A DNA stretch of 64,000 bases, taken from the NCBI RefSeq assembly GCF_000714935.1, contig NZ_JMIR01000020.1, positions 1-64,000 on the forward strand, in the 5' to 3' direction. Made by a program: the position numbers and the translations under genes. The DNA comes from Tumebacillus flagellatus (GTDB lineage Bacteria > Bacillota > Bacilli > Tumebacillales > Tumebacillaceae). Positions 1 to 10,980 of the stretch are shown here, one piece after another; the first letter of the stretch is position 1; each line of letters starts with the position of its first letter. The notes beneath the pieces are model-generated. The model was not told the origin of the DNA. It did no database searches and saw only the letters and a list, made by a program, of their open reading frames with translations.

Positions 1-3000
1 CAAGGTCGTGAAGTGACCGACCATGCGTTGGATCGTGGCGGCATCGAACAGATCGACGTTGTATGCCAAATTGCCGACAACTCCGTCCGCCTCTTCCACC
101 AAAGTCAGGGTCAGATCAAATTTAGCGACCTGACTGTTCATCTCCACTTCGGTAATCGTCAGACCGGGCAGTTCGAGGTCTGTGGACAATGCGCTTTGCA
201 TGCTGAACATGACTTGGAACAACGGAGATCGGCTGAGGTCGCGCTCCGGCTTTAACTCCTCCACCAATTTTTCAAACGGGATGTCTTGGTGCGAGTAAGC
301 CCCGAGCGCCGTTTCACGCACGCGGCCCAGCAGTTCTTCGAAGGTCGGCGCACCCGACAGATCGGTTCGCATCACCAACGTGTTGACAAAGAAGCCGATC
401 AAACCTTCCGTCTCTTCCATCGTTCGTCCGGCAATCGGTGTGCCGACGGTGATGTCTTCCTGACCGCTGTACCGCGAGAGAAGCAATTGGAAAGCACTCA
501 GCAAGGTCATGAACATCGTGGCACCGTGACGGCGGGAAAGGGGCTGCAACTGTTGGGTAAGTTCAGCAGACAAAGTGAAACGCTCGTCGGCTCCCCGATA
601 GGTCTGCAAGGTCGGGTGCGGTCGGTCGGTCGGCAGTTGAAGCACCGGAAGTTCACCGCCCAACTTTTCTTTCCAATAAGAAAGCTGTTCCTGCAACACC
701 TCTCCTTGCAGCCAGTCACGTTGCCATGCGGCGTAATCCGCATACTGCATCGTCAAGTCCGCGAGGGGCGAAGGTTGTCCCGCTGCAAACGCTTCGTACA
801 GAGTGACAAACTCCCGGATCAAAACTTGCAACGACCATCCGTCCGAGACGATATGGTGCATGTTGAGCACCAAGACGTGCTCTCGTTCATGGAGTTGAAT
901 CAGGTGGAAGCGAATCAGCGAACCCGAGGTCAGGTCAAACGGCTGATCGATTTCAGAAGAAACGAGTTGTTGCATCTTGAGTTCGCGTGTCTCCGGGGAC
1001 TCTGTGCGCAAATCCGTCCGGGTGACGGAAATCTCACTGGATTCATGAATGATTTGGACCGATTGTCCTTCTCTGTCAGCAAACGTCGTGCGCAAAATTT
1101 CGTGACGAACGACGATCTCTTGAAGGCTTCGTACCAGCGCATCCAGATGCAAGTCTCCCTGCAGGCGCACCGCCACCGGCATGTTATACAGAGATGTGCC
1201 GGGCGTGAGTTGTTCGATGATCCAGAGACGCTGTTGCGCGAATGACAGCGGGAACTCGGATTGGCGAGAGACGAGTTCTCTCGGTTTAGGCGAAACGAGT
1301 TCTCCTTGTTTCATTTCCGAGATGCGGGCGGCAAGCGAACGCACCGTTGGCGATTCAAACAAAATGCGCAGCGGCAGTTGTACATCCAATGCGTTTTTCA
1401 ATCGCGAAACCGCCTGCGTTGCGAGCAACGAATGTCCGCCCATCAAGAAGAAATCCGCTTCCGCGCTGACTCGTTCCAGGTTCAAGACCTCTGCAAAAAT
1501 TTTGGCTACGGTCTCTTCCAGCGGGATGCGCGGTGCTGCATACGTGTCGCGGTTGCCTTGCGACTTCTCCGGTGCCGGCAGGGCCCGGCGGTCGACTTTT
1601 CCGTTGGGAAGAAGCGGCATCTCCTGCAAAATCATGATGGCGGAAGGTGCCATATACGCAGGCAGTTGCTGTTGCAAGTGCTGCAGGATTTCCTCCGTGC
1701 GCGGCGATGCAAACTCAGCAGCGACCACGTATGCAATGATCCGCTTGTCACCGGGCGCGTCTTCACGAATAAGCACCGCCGCTTGCTCGACATCCTGTCG
1801 GGTCAGCAAGGCCGCTTCAATCTCGCCCAGCTCAATGCGGAATCCCCGGATTTTCACTTGATTGTCAATGCGGCCCAGATATTCAAGCTGTCCGTCCGGC
1901 AGGTAGCGAACCAGATCGCCCGTTTTGTACAGGCGAGCCGCGGGATCGTCTGAATAGGGATTCGGAACAAATTTCTTCGCGGTCAGTTCCGGTTGGTTTA
2001 CATAGCCGCGTGCCAGAACCGATCCGCCAATGTGCAGTTCCCCCGGCACCCCGATCGGAACCGGTTGCCCCTGTTGATCCAGAACATAGGAGATACGATC
2101 TCCAAGCGCAGCACCGATCGGCACGGCCCGCTCTTGTTGCAGATGCGTGTGCGGCGAAATCTCATAGGCATGCGAGGTGATCACGGTCTCCGTCGGACCA
2201 TAGGCGTTCAGGAGGCGCACTTTTTCCGTCGGCAGTTCACGCCAGATCTCAACAGGTCGGGACAGCAGGGCCTCCCCGCCCGCGATCATCAAACGCAGGG
2301 ACGGCGGAATCTCGGCTTTGTTGGCTTTCCAGTCATACACAACCTGTTGCCAATAGGCGGTCGGTACGTTGGCCACGGAGACGCGGAATTTGTGGAGGTT
2401 GGTCAGAAGTTCTTGAGCACTCCACAGCGTATTGCCGCGCAAGAAGACGGTGGCTCCCGACAAGAGGGCGCTGAACAGTTGCTCCAGCGAAGCATCGAAA
2501 TTCAAGGACGCGAACTGCAATACGATGTCTTCATCCGTGATTTCGTAATGGCTTTGCACGGTCTGCACATGTTTGGAAACGGCGCTGTGCTCCACGACCA
2601 CACCTTTGGGCGTTCCTGTTGAGCCGGATGTGTAGATGATGTACGCCGCTTGATTGGCGTGTGTCTGCGGCAGAGCGGTTATTTCTGCGGAATCAGCAAG
2701 CGCAACGTCGATGTCCACGACTTCAAAAGCGGACGAATCAAACGAGTCGACCAGCGACCCCTGACTGATCACGAAGCGGACGCCGCTGTCTTGGATCATA
2801 TAGTCCAGACGTTCACGCGGGTACGTCGGATCGAGCGGGAGATACACTCCCCCTGCCTTGAGAATCCCCAACAACGCAAGGATGGCGTTCGGCGAGCGAT
2901 CGAGCATCATGCCGACCGGTTCTTCCGGCTGGACTCCCTTCCGATGCAAATAGGAAGCGACTCGGTCCGCGCGTTCGCGCAGTTGCGAATAGGTCAATTC

Positions 3001-6000
3001 CTCCTGCTCGGAAACAAGTGCGATGTGGTTCGGAACGCGTTCTGCCTGCCGATCAAATACGTGGTGCAAGCAAGCGTCCTTCGAATGCTGATCCGGCATC
3101 GTGCGGGTGAACTCCACCAGCAATTGATGTCGCTCCTCCTCGGTCAGATAGTTCAACTCGAAAACCGAAGAGGTCGGGTGATCCACGATGCTTTTCAACA
3201 GCGTCGTGATGTGCCCGGCCATGCGCTGAACGGTAGCGGCATCAAACAGGTCTGCGTTGTATTGCAGGGAGCCGGCGAGAGCGCCCCCTTCTTCCACCAT
3301 ACTCAAGGTCAAATCGAATTTGGCGATCTGGGTGTCCATCTCCACCGCCGCAAGTGTCAACCCCGGCAGCTCAATGCCCTTGGACAGCGGATCTTGCATG
3401 GTAAACATGACTTGGAACAACGGAGATCGGCTGAGGTCGCGCTCCGGTTGCAGCTCCTCCACCAACTTTTCGAACGGTACATCTTGATGTGCGTACGCAC
3501 CGAGCGCGACTTCACGCACGCGGTTGAGCAGTTCTTCGAACGTCGGCGCGCCCGACAAGTCGGTTCTCATCACCAGCGTGTTGACGAAGAAACCGATCAA
3601 CTGCTCTGTGTCGTGGTGATGTCTCCCGGCAATCGGCGTGCCGACACTGATGTCCTCCTGCCCGCTGTAACGCGAGAGCAACAGTTGGAACGCCCCCAGC
3701 AAGGTCATGAACATCGTAGTCCCGTGACGACGGGAGAGGGCTTGCAGTTCCTGGGTGAGTTCAGACGGCAGAGTGAAACTCTCTTCGGCTCCGCGATAGG
3801 TTTGAGCAGACGGATGAGGACGGTCGGTCGGCAGTTGCAGAACCGGCAGTTCTCCGCCCAACTGTTCCTTCCAATACGACATCTGTTCCTCCAGAACGTC
3901 TCCTTGCAACCATTCACGCTGCCAAGCGGCATAATTTCGATACTGGATCGGCAGCTCCGGGAGCGGCGACGGAACACCTGCCGCAAACGCTTCGTAAAGA
4001 GCGACAAACTCACGAATCAAGACTTGCAGCGACCATCCGTCCGAGACGATATGGTGCATGTTCAGCACCAACACGTGCTCTGTTTCCGCCAGTTGAATCA
4101 AGTGGGCGCGAATCAAAGGCCCGACTTGGAGGTCAAACGGCCGCTCTGCTTCCAGTTGAACGAGTTGCTTCATTTTTTGCTCGCGGTCTTCCCTTTTTTC
4201 CTTGCGAAGATCGATGCGGTTGAAGCTCATCTCTTCCGTTTCGTGAATCACTTGGACCGGACGTCCGTCCCTTTCCAAAAACACGGTGCGCAGGGCTTCG
4301 TGACGCGCAACGATCCGGTTGAGACTTTGTACGAGTGCTTCGATCTGCAACTCGCCTTGCAAGCGCACCGCCATCGGCATGTTGTACAGCGCTGTGCCCG
4401 GCACCAACTGCTCCATCAACCACAGACGTTGTTGCGCAAAAGACAAGGGGTTGTCTTCGCTCGACACCGACTGGATGATCGGCTGCCGTGCGGACTGTTT
4501 CGCTCCTTCCAGATGAGCGGCCAACAACCGCGCGGTCGGCGCGTCAAACAAACTACGCAACGGCAAATGGACATTCAACGCGATTTTCAAGCGCGAGATC
4601 GCTTGGGTCGCCAGCAAAGAGTGACCGCCCAGCGAGAAGAAGTTATCCTCGACACTCACCCGCTCAAGTTGCAACAAGTTGGCGAAGATTTCGGCAACCG
4701 CCTGTTCCAGCGGCGTGCGCGGTGCCGCATATTCACTCTGGGACGACTGAGACCATTCCGGCACCGGCAAGGCACGACGATCCACTTTGCCGTTCGGAGA
4801 AAGCGGAATCGCGTCGAGCAGGATGAAGGCGGACGGTACCATATAATCCGGCAGTTTTTGCAGCAACGCTTGGCGCATGTCGGCGGCGGTCATGCCCGAT
4901 TCCGGATCGACAACCACGTAGGCGACCAGGCGTTTGTCACCCGGTTTGTCCTCCCGTGCCAAAACCACGGCGGCACGCACCTCGGGCAGGTTCATCAAAT
5001 CCGCCTCGATCTCGCCCAATTCGATGCGCAAACCTCTGATCTTGACTTGATGGTCAATCCGTCCCAGATATTGAATAGTGCCGTCCGGCATAAAGCGGGC
5101 AAGGTCACCCGTTTTATAGAGACGTCCCTCCGGCAAAAACGGATCTGCAATAAACTTTTCGGCTGTCAATTCAGGACGGTTGTGATAGAGCCGCGCGACT
5201 TGAATGCCGCCGATATGCAATTCGCCCGGCACGCCGATCGGAACCGGCTGCATCCGCCCGTTTAAGATGTAGATCTGGGTGTTGGCAACGGGGCGGCCGA
5301 TGGGGACCAGCAATTGACCCGTGTTGGGTTGACATTCCCAATAGGTGACGTCGACTGCCGCTTCCGTCGGCCCGTACAGGTTGTGCAGACGGGCATCAAG
5401 ACGGGCGAAAAATCTCTCGACCAGCTCGGCCGGCAGCGCTTCGCCGGAGCACATCACTTGCCGCAAGCTCCGGCATGCTTCCACGCCTTGCTCTTCCAAG
5501 AACACCTGCAACATCGAAGGTACGAAGTGCAGGGTCGTCACCCGCTCGCGTTGAATCAACTCGACCAGATACGCGCTGTCACGGTGGCCCTCCGGTCGAG
5601 CGACGACCAGACGTGCCCCCGTAAACAGCGGCCAGAAGAACTCCCAGACCGAAACGTCAAAACTGAACGGCGTTTTTTGCAAGACCGTGTCTTGTTCGGT
5701 CAGGTTGTATTCATCTTGCATCCACAACAGACGGTTTACGATCCCACGGTGGGTGTTGATGACCCCCTTCGGCATGCCGGTGGAGCCGGATGTGTAGATC
5801 ATGTACGCCGCGTTTTCGCCCGTTGTCGTGCAGGGCGGATTGACGTCGCTTTCCTGCTTCAGAGCGGCTGCTGTCGCTTCATCGTCCAAGTAGAGAAGCT
5901 GGACGGAAGACAAATCCAAGTGGTCAAGCAGTTGTTTTTGCGTCAAAAGCAGCGGAACTCGCGCGTCTTGCAACATGTACGAGAGTCGATCGGCCGGATA

Positions 6001-9000
6001 CGTGGGATCAATCGGCACATAGGCCCCGCCTGCCTTGAGGATGGCGTACAAGCTGATGACCATCTCCATCGAACGCTCCATGGAGACGCCGACGAGATCT
6101 TCCTTCTGCACGCCGAGTTTTTGCAGATGATGTGCCAATTGGTTGGCGCGTCGGTTCAATTCGCCGTAGGTCAACACCTGATCTTCAAATACGAGCGCCA
6201 CTCGGTCCGGCGTGCGTTCTGCCTGTTCCTCGAACAGCAGGTGCAGAGCTTTGTCCTGCGGGTACTCGACATGCGTATCGTTGAAGTCCACGAGCAGTTG
6301 TCGGCGCTCCGCATCGGACAGCGGATCAAACGAATGATGTTCGGTCTCAGGTTGTTGTGCCATCGTTCTCAAGACCTTGAGGAAATACCCGCGCATCGCC
6401 TCGCCCTGCTCCGGGGTCACCACCCGACCGTTGGTATCCAGCATCAAGATGAGCTCGCCCGTCGTAGGAAGCAAACTGAAGGTGCTGCACAAGTTAAAGT
6501 TGGTATCCGCCACTTCCTTCAGGTCGAGAATCTCCATCGGTCCGTTGGTCACAACATCTTTGAGCGCATGGAAATGGACAAAGTTGAACGAGGTTTCAAA
6601 AAGCGACTGGCGGCCGTACACGCTTTGCAAGGCAGACAGCGGGTAACGGCGGTGCGGCAGAATCTCCATCTCGTCGTGGAAGACCGCTCGCACCAGATCC
6701 GACCAGGTGCCGTTTTGCAACTGGAAGCGGAACGGCAGCGTATTTAAGAACAGCCCGCGCACGCGGTCGCCGCCCCGGTCTTCCGAACGGCCGTTGGACG
6801 TCAAACCGGTCTGCACATCGTCGTCGCCCGCCAACAAGCTCAGAACTTTAACGTGCGCGGCAAGCAACACGCTCTTCAGCGGAACGCCCGCTTTTTGAGA
6901 CAGTTCCTGCAGACCCCGCTGAATTTCGCGCGGCACATGCGTCAGAAACCGTTGGAACGTGCGTTCGACCTTGTCTTCACGGGCGCTTGACCACCGCGGC
7001 AACAGAGTCGGCTTGCAGTCATCGATTTTTTTCATCCAAAAATCACGGCTGTCGACCGATTGCAACGCTTGGCGTTCCCACCAGACAAAGTCGCGGAACG
7101 AGACGATCGGCGCCTCTGGTTCCACAAACTCTTCGTCCTGCAACTGAGCCAAATAGAGCATGAAAATTTCGCTGAAGATCGACGTCAAACTCCATCCGTC
7201 CAAGATCGCGTGACACTCGGTGACAGAAAACTCAAACAGATTGTCACTGCGCAGATGGACGAAGATGCGGATCAACGGCGGGCAAGCGTAATCAAACGTC
7301 TTCGTCCGCTCTTCGGCGAACCACTGCTGGAAGTGCTCCTCCTGCTCCGCCGTGTTCAAGTGGCGCAAATCTTGGAGGCCGATTCGCAAGGGAGCTGCCG
7401 CGTGCACCAACTGCAGCGGCTCGCTGAACGTTGTGAAATCAAAGCCGGTCCGCAGCGCAGGGTGGCGTGCAATCACGCGATTGACCGCGGTTTCCAACTT
7501 CGCCAAGTCAAACGCGGCGCGGATGGACAACGTGGTGATGTTGTAGTAGGTCGCTTCCCCTTCGTTGTATTCCATATGGAAAAACATCCCCGTCTGCAAA
7601 GCGCTCAGCGGGTACGCATCTTCCACGCCCTTGGGAAGCAACTGTACATCAGACTCCAGCAAACCGTGGAACGGCTCCGTGACGGGAAGCTCCGCTTCGC
7701 TTTCTTCCAAAGCTTGTGCCCCGACTTGCAACACTTCACACAGCTCGCGTACCGATTGATGTTGGAAAAGTTGTTGCAAGTTGAACGTGAGACCTTGTTC
7801 CTTGGCACGCGCCACGACTCGCAACGCACGAATCGAGTCTCCGCCCAGCGCGAAATAGTTGTCGTCGATCCCGACTCTTTCCAATTGAAGAACTTCTGCG
7901 AAAATGTCAGCCAGCGCTTGTTGCTCCGGTGTGGTCGGCGCCACATACTCGCCGCCGAAATCGGATTTCACGACCGTCAGTTGCAGCAACGCCCGACGGT
8001 CGACCTTGCCGTTATTGGTCAGCGGCATTTGATCCAGCGTGACAAACAAAGCGGGGATCATATACTCCGGCAATTCCTGTTGCAAAAATTGACGCATCTC
8101 CGTGATCGTCAGCGCCTTGCCGGACGCCGGTACCACATACGCGATCAACCGCTTGTCCCCCGGCTGTTCTTCCCGCACCAATACCACGCACTCCCGAATA
8201 TCCGGGTGCTGGCTCAATTGCGATTCGATCTCCCCGAGTTCGATGCGGAAACCGCGCACCTTGACCTGATTGTCGATACGCCCCATGTATTCGATGTCCC
8301 CGTTGGACAAGCGGCGTGCCAAGTCGCCCGATCGATACAGGCGTCCGCCGCCGCGGAACGGGTTGGGCAGATAGCGCGTCGAGGTCAGTTCAGGACGGTT
8401 GAGATATCCTCGGGCGACACCCGCCCCTCCGATGAACATCTCGCCCGGCACACCGTACGGAACCGGCTGCAACCGATCATCGAGAATGTACAACTGCAAG
8501 TCCGGAATCGGAACGCCGATCAGACTGCCGCGCCCTTCTTCCACGTCCTGCATCGTGACCGGACGGTAGGTGACGTGTACGGTCGTCTCCGTAATCCCGT
8601 ACATGTTGACCAATTGCGGCTGCTGGTCGCCATGACGCTCAAACCAAGGCCGCAAGCTCTGAAACTCCAGCGCTTCCCCGCCGAAGACCACGAAACGGAG
8701 CGCCAGAGCGTCCGCCAACTCCGGACGGTTCTCTTCCACGCGAATCAGTTGGCGGAAGGCAGACGGTGTTTGGCTGAGCATCGTAACCTGCTCACGAGCC
8801 AACAATTCATAAAATTGCTCCGGATTGCGCGAGACCAGATACGGCACGACGACCAATCTGCCGCCATACAGCAGCGCCCCCCAGATTTCCCAGACCGAAA
8901 AGTCGAACGCATAGGAGTGGAACACCGTCCAAACATCTCGTTCATCGAAATGGTACCAATGCTCCGTCGCTTGGAACAAACGAACCGCTTGACGGTGTTC

Positions 9001-10980
9001 GATCATGACACCCTTCGGCAGACCGGTTGAACCCGAGGTGTAGATGACATACGCGAGATGATTCGATTGTGCTCCGCCCTCGGGGTTTTCGTCCGGCTGT
9101 TCGTCGAAAATCCCCGGTTGGTCGAGACAAACCAGCGTGAGGCCCTGGCTTGGCAACTTGTCGAGCAAACGGGTCTGCGTCAGCATCAGCACCGCCGACG
9201 CGTCTTCCATAATGAACGAAACGCGGTCATTTGGAGAACTCGGGTCCAGCGGAACATACGCGCCGCCCGCCTTGAGGACACCCAAGATCGCCACGATCAT
9301 CTCAGCCGACCGTTCCAGGTAGAGCCCCACCAGCGAGTCCGGTCCGACACCTTGCGCTTTCAAGTAATGAGCCAATCGGTTCGCACGCGCATTGAGTTCC
9401 CGGTACGTCAGCGCCTCCGTTTCGTACACCAAGGCGACCGACTCCGGGCGCAGGTTCACTTGCTCCTCAAACAGTTGATGCAGGCAGTGTTGCGAATCTG
9501 GAAGCTCGAAGTTGTCTTGAAAACGGTACAACAGTTCCTCTTGCTCATCTTCCGTCAGAAGTTTGACTTCATTAAGTACGACATCCGGTTGCGCGATGAG
9601 GTTTTGCAACAACGTTTGAAAATGGCCCAAGAAACGCTCGGCCGTTTCCGCTTCAAACAGGTCGCTGCAATACTCCAAACGCCCCTCCAGACCGTCTGCT
9701 GACTCCCACAGTTCCATCGTCAAATCCACTTTGGAAGTTTCCGTCTCCACGCGGATCGGCTCCAAAGACAAACCGGCAAACGACATCGACGGCATCGGCG
9801 TATTGTTATACGACATGATGACTTGATAAATCGGGTTGTAGCTGCTGTCGCGCTGCACGTTCAGTTCGTCGACCAACTTCTCAAACGGAACCGTTTGGTG
9901 GTCCAGAGACCCCAGCATGGAGGTACGCACTTTGCGCACGAGGTCTCGGAACGTTTCCACGTCCGAAAAATCGGTGCGCAGGGCAAGCGTATTGACAAAA
10001 AAACCAACCAAGCCTTCGAGTTCCGGTCGGTTGCGGCCAGCAACCGGCATCCCGATGACCACATCCTGCTGACCGGAAAGCCGGCTCATCAGGAGTTTAA
10101 AGGCCGCAAGCAACATCATGAACAATGTCGCTTGTTCTTGCTGACCCAACGCCTGCAAGGAGCTGACCGTTTGTTTCGTCAGCGAAAACGGCAACGATCC
10201 CCCGCGCCCGGTTTGCACCAGCGGGCGGGCATGGTCCGTCGGCAATTCGAGACGTGCCGGAGCGCCCTGCAATTGCTTTTTCCAGTACGCAACATGGTTT
10301 GACATTTCTTCACTGTCCAAATTCTCGCGTTGCCAAGCCGCATAGTCAGAGTATTGAATCGGCAAGTCCGCAAGCGGAGACGGTTTGCCTGCCTTCATCG
10401 CTTCGTACAACGCAGCGACCTCGCGCAACAACACCCCGAGCGACCAACCGTCGGCTGCGATGTGATGAACGGTCAACACCAGCGTGTGCTCCAACTCGTC
10501 CGCACGAAGCAGCAAAGCGCGAATCATCAGGTGATCGGACAGTTGAAACGGCTTGCGGACTTCTTCCGCAATCAACCGCTGCACAAGCGCGTCCCGGTCC
10601 TCGGAATGCCGGACGTCTTGAAACCGGCATTCAAAGTCCTCCTCCGAACCCCTGACGAGCGCGGGCACACCTTCCCGTGCCGCCACACCGGTGCGCAAAA
10701 CTTGATGACGGCGAACGATCTCACGCAAAGCGGCTTCCAGAAGGTTCGCGTCAAGTTCTCCTTGAATCCGCACGCCAACCGGCATGTTATACGAAGAATT
10801 TCCCGGAGTCCACTGATCCAAAAACCACAAACGCTCCTGCCCCACGGACAGCACGATCGATCCATCTTGAACAGGCAGGATCATCGACTGCGCGTTTGTC
10901 TGTTTTTGAGCTGCCTCGCGGAGGCGCTTTTCCTTCAACGCTTTTAACAGTTCTTGTTTATTGGCAGCGTTTTGATCCAT
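1..10980 (-). CDS. Multimodular NRPS, C-A-T-C-A-T-C-A-T-C..., 3' end outside window
   Basis: Peptide synthetase of at least 3660 residues, still open at base 1. Rough domains: C 15-450, A 480-1000, T about 1045, C 1090-1530, A 1580-2070, T about 2117, C 2160-2600, A 2650-3130, T about 3182, C from 3220. Condensation motifs are HHIAADG, CHAILDG (first His is Cys, catalytic second His kept), HHIVSDG and HHIVSDG. A-domain codes read by eye are DFWSVGMVH (Thr-like), DVWHMSLVD (Ser, strong match) and DAENIGAIT (not recognised). No epimerase is seen. The ATG directly follows the upstream TAA (TAAATG), with GGGAGGG 10 nt before it inside the upstream gene, so translation is coupled. The basic N-terminal helix (KQELLKALKEKRLRE) looks like a docking element for the acidic tail of the upstream protein. 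Product release must lie outside the window. Confidence 0.97.
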   Translation of the reverse strand, partial: MDQNAANKQELLKALKEKRLREAAQKQTNAQSMILPVQDGSIVLSVGQERLWFLDQWTPGNSSYNMPVGVRIQGELDANLLEAALREIVRRHQVLRTGVAAREGVPALVRGSEEDFECRFQDVRHSEDRDALVQRLIAEEVRKPFQLSDHLMIRALLLRADELEHTLVLTVHHIAADGWSLGVLLREVAALYEAMKAGKPSPLADLPIQYSDYAAWQRENLDSEEMSNHVAYWKKQLQGAPARLELPTDHARPLVQTGRGGSLPFSLTKQTVSSLQALGQQEQATLFMMLLAAFKLLMSRLSGQQDVVIGMPVAGRNRPELEGLVGFFVNTLALRTDFSDVETFRDLVRKVRTSMLGSLDHQTVPFEKLVDELNVQRDSSYNPIYQVIMSYNNTPMPSMSFAGLSLEPIRVETETSKVDLTMELWESADGLEGRLEYCSDLFEAETAERFLGHFQTLLQNLIAQPDVVLNEVKLLTEDEQEELLYRFQDNFELPDSQHCLHQLFEEQVNLRPESVALVYETEALTYRELNARANRLAHYLKAQGVGPDSLVGLYLERSAEMIVAILGVLKAGGAYVPLDPSSPNDRVSFIMEDASAVLMLTQTRLLDKLPSQGLTLVCLDQPGIFDEQPDENPEGGAQSNHLAYVIYTSGSTGLPKGVMIEHRQAVRLFQATEHWYHFDERDVWTVFHSYAFDFSVWEIWGALLYGGRLVVVPYLVSRNPEQFYELLAREQVTMLSQTPSAFRQLIRVEENRPELADALALRFVVFGGEALEFQSLRPWFERHGDQQPQLVNMYGITETTVHVTYRPVTMQDVEEGRGSLIGVPIPDLQLYILDDRLQPVPYGVPGEMFIGGAGVARGYLNRPELTSTRYLPNPFRGGGRLYRSGDLARRLSNGDIEYMGRIDNQVKVRGFRIELGEIESQLSQHPDIRECVVLVREEQPGDKRLIAYVVPASGKALTITEMRQFLQQELPEYMIPALFVTLDQMPLTNNGKVDRRALLQLTVVKSDFGGEYVAPTTPEQQALADIFAEVLQLERVGIDDNYFALGGDSIRALRVVARAKEQGLTFNLQQLFQHQSVRELCEVLQVGAQALEESEAELPVTEPFHGLLESDVQLLPKGVEDAYPLSALQTGMFFHMEYNEGEATYYNITTLSIRAAFDLAKLETAVNRVIARHPALRTGFDFTTFSEPLQLVHAAAPLRIGLQDLRHLNTAEQEEHFQQWFAEERTKTFDYACPPLIRIFVHLRSDNLFEFSVTECHAILDGWSLTSIFSEIFMLYLAQLQDEEFVEPEAPIVSFRDFVWWERQALQSVDSRDFWMKKIDDCKPTLLPRWSSAREDKVERTFQRFLTHVPREIQRGLQELSQKAGVPLKSVLLAAHVKVLSLLAGDDDVQTGLTSNGRSEDRGGDRVRGLFLNTLPFRFQLQNGTWSDLVRAVFHDEMEILPHRRYPLSALQSVYGRQSLFETSFNFVHFHALKDVVTNGPMEILDLKEVADTNFNLCSTFSLLPTTGELILMLDTNGRVVTPEQGEAMRGYFLKVLRTMAQQPETEHHSFDPLSDAERRQLLVDFNDTHVEYPQDKALHLLFEEQAERTPDRVALVFEDQVLTYGELNRRANQLAHHLQKLGVQKEDLVGVSMERSMEMVISLYAILKAGGAYVPIDPTYPADRLSYMLQDARVPLLLTQKQLLDHLDLSSVQLLYLDDEATAAALKQESDVNPPCTTTGENAAYMIYTSGSTGMPKGVINTHRGIVNRLLWMQDEYNLTEQDTVLQKTPFSFDVSVWEFFWPLFTGARLVVARPEGHRDSAYLVELIQRERVTTLHFVPSMLQVFLEEQGVEACRSLRQVMCSGEALPAELVERFFARLDARLHNLYGPTEAAVDVTYWECQPNTGQLLVPIGRPVANTQIYILNGRMQPVPIGVPGELHIGGIQVARLYHNRPELTAEKFIADPFLPEGRLYKTGDLARFMPDGTIQYLGRIDHQVKIRGLRIELGEIEADLMNLPEVRAAVVLAREDKPGDKRLVAYVVVDPESGMTAADMRQALLQKLPDYMVPSAFILLDAIPLSPNGKVDRRALPVPEWSQSSQSEYAAPRTPLEQAVAEIFANLLQLERVSVEDNFFSLGGHSLLATQAISRLKIALNVHLPLRSLFDAPTARLLAAHLEGAKQSARQPIIQSVSSEDNPLSFAQQRLWLMEQLVPGTALYNMPMAVRLQGELQIEALVQSLNRIVARHEALRTVFLERDGRPVQVIHETEEMSFNRIDLRKEKREDREQKMKQLVQLEAERPFDLQVGPLIRAHLIQLAETEHVLVLNMHHIVSDGWSLQVLIREFVALYEAFAAGVPSPLPELPIQYRNYAAWQREWLQGDVLEEQMSYWKEQLGGELPVLQLPTDRPHPSAQTYRGAEESFTLPSELTQELQALSRRHGTTMFMTLLGAFQLLLSRYSGQEDISVGTPIAGRHHHDTEQLIGFFVNTLVMRTDLSGAPTFEELLNRVREVALGAYAHQDVPFEKLVEELQPERDLSRSPLFQVMFTMQDPLSKGIELPGLTLAAVEMDTQIAKFDLTLSMVEEGGALAGSLQYNADLFDAATVQRMAGHITTLLKSIVDHPTSSVFELNYLTEEERHQLLVEFTRTMPDQHSKDACLHHVFDRQAERVPNHIALVSEQEELTYSQLRERADRVASYLHRKGVQPEEPVGMMLDRSPNAILALLGILKAGGVYLPLDPTYPRERLDYMIQDSGVRFVISQGSLVDSFDSSAFEVVDIDVALADSAEITALPQTHANQAAYIIYTSGSTGTPKGVVVEHSAVSKHVQTVQSHYEITDEDIVLQFASLNFDASLEQLFSALLSGATVFLRGNTLWSAQELLTNLHKFRVSVANVPTAYWQQVVYDWKANKAEIPPSLRLMIAGGEALLSRPVEIWRELPTEKVRLLNAYGPTETVITSHAYEISPHTHLQQERAVPIGAALGDRISYVLDQQGQPVPIGVPGELHIGGSVLARGYVNQPELTAKKFVPNPYSDDPAARLYKTGDLVRYLPDGQLEYLGRIDNQVKIRGFRIELGEIEAALLTRQDVEQAAVLIREDAPGDKRIIAYVVAAEFASPRTEEILQHLQQQLPAYMAPSAIMILQEMPLLPNGKVDRRALPAPEKSQGNRDTYAAPRIPLEETVAKIFAEVLNLERVSAEADFFLMGGHSLLATQAVSRLKNALDVQLPLRILFESPTVRSLAARISEMKQGELVSPKPRELVSRQSEFPLSFAQQRLWIIEQLTPGTSLYNMPVAVRLQGDLHLDALVRSLQEIVVRHEILRTTFADREGQSVQIIHESSEISVTRTDLRTESPETRELKMQQLVSSEIDQPFDLTSGSLIRFHLIQLHEREHVLVLNMHHIVSDGWSLQVLIREFVTLYEAFAAGQPSPLADLTMQYADYAAWQRDWLQGEVLQEQLSYWKEKLGGELPVLQLPTDRPHPTLQTYRGADERFTLSAELTQQLQPLSRRHGATMFMTLLSAFQLLLSRYSGQEDITVGTPIAGRTMEETEGLIGFFVNTLVMRTDLSGAPTFEELLGRVRETALGAYSHQDIPFEKLVEELKPERDLSRSPLFQVMFSMQSALSTDLELPGLTITEVEMNSQVAKFDLTLTLVEEADGVVGNLAYNVDLFDAATIQRMVGHFTTL

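Noticed and set aside
2650-9030. Several long plus-strand frames opposite the first NRPS (e.g. 2650-5265, 5314-6747, 7060-9030)
   Set aside because: Same antisense shadow effect; the minus strand encodes continuous NRPS domains with all core motifs.
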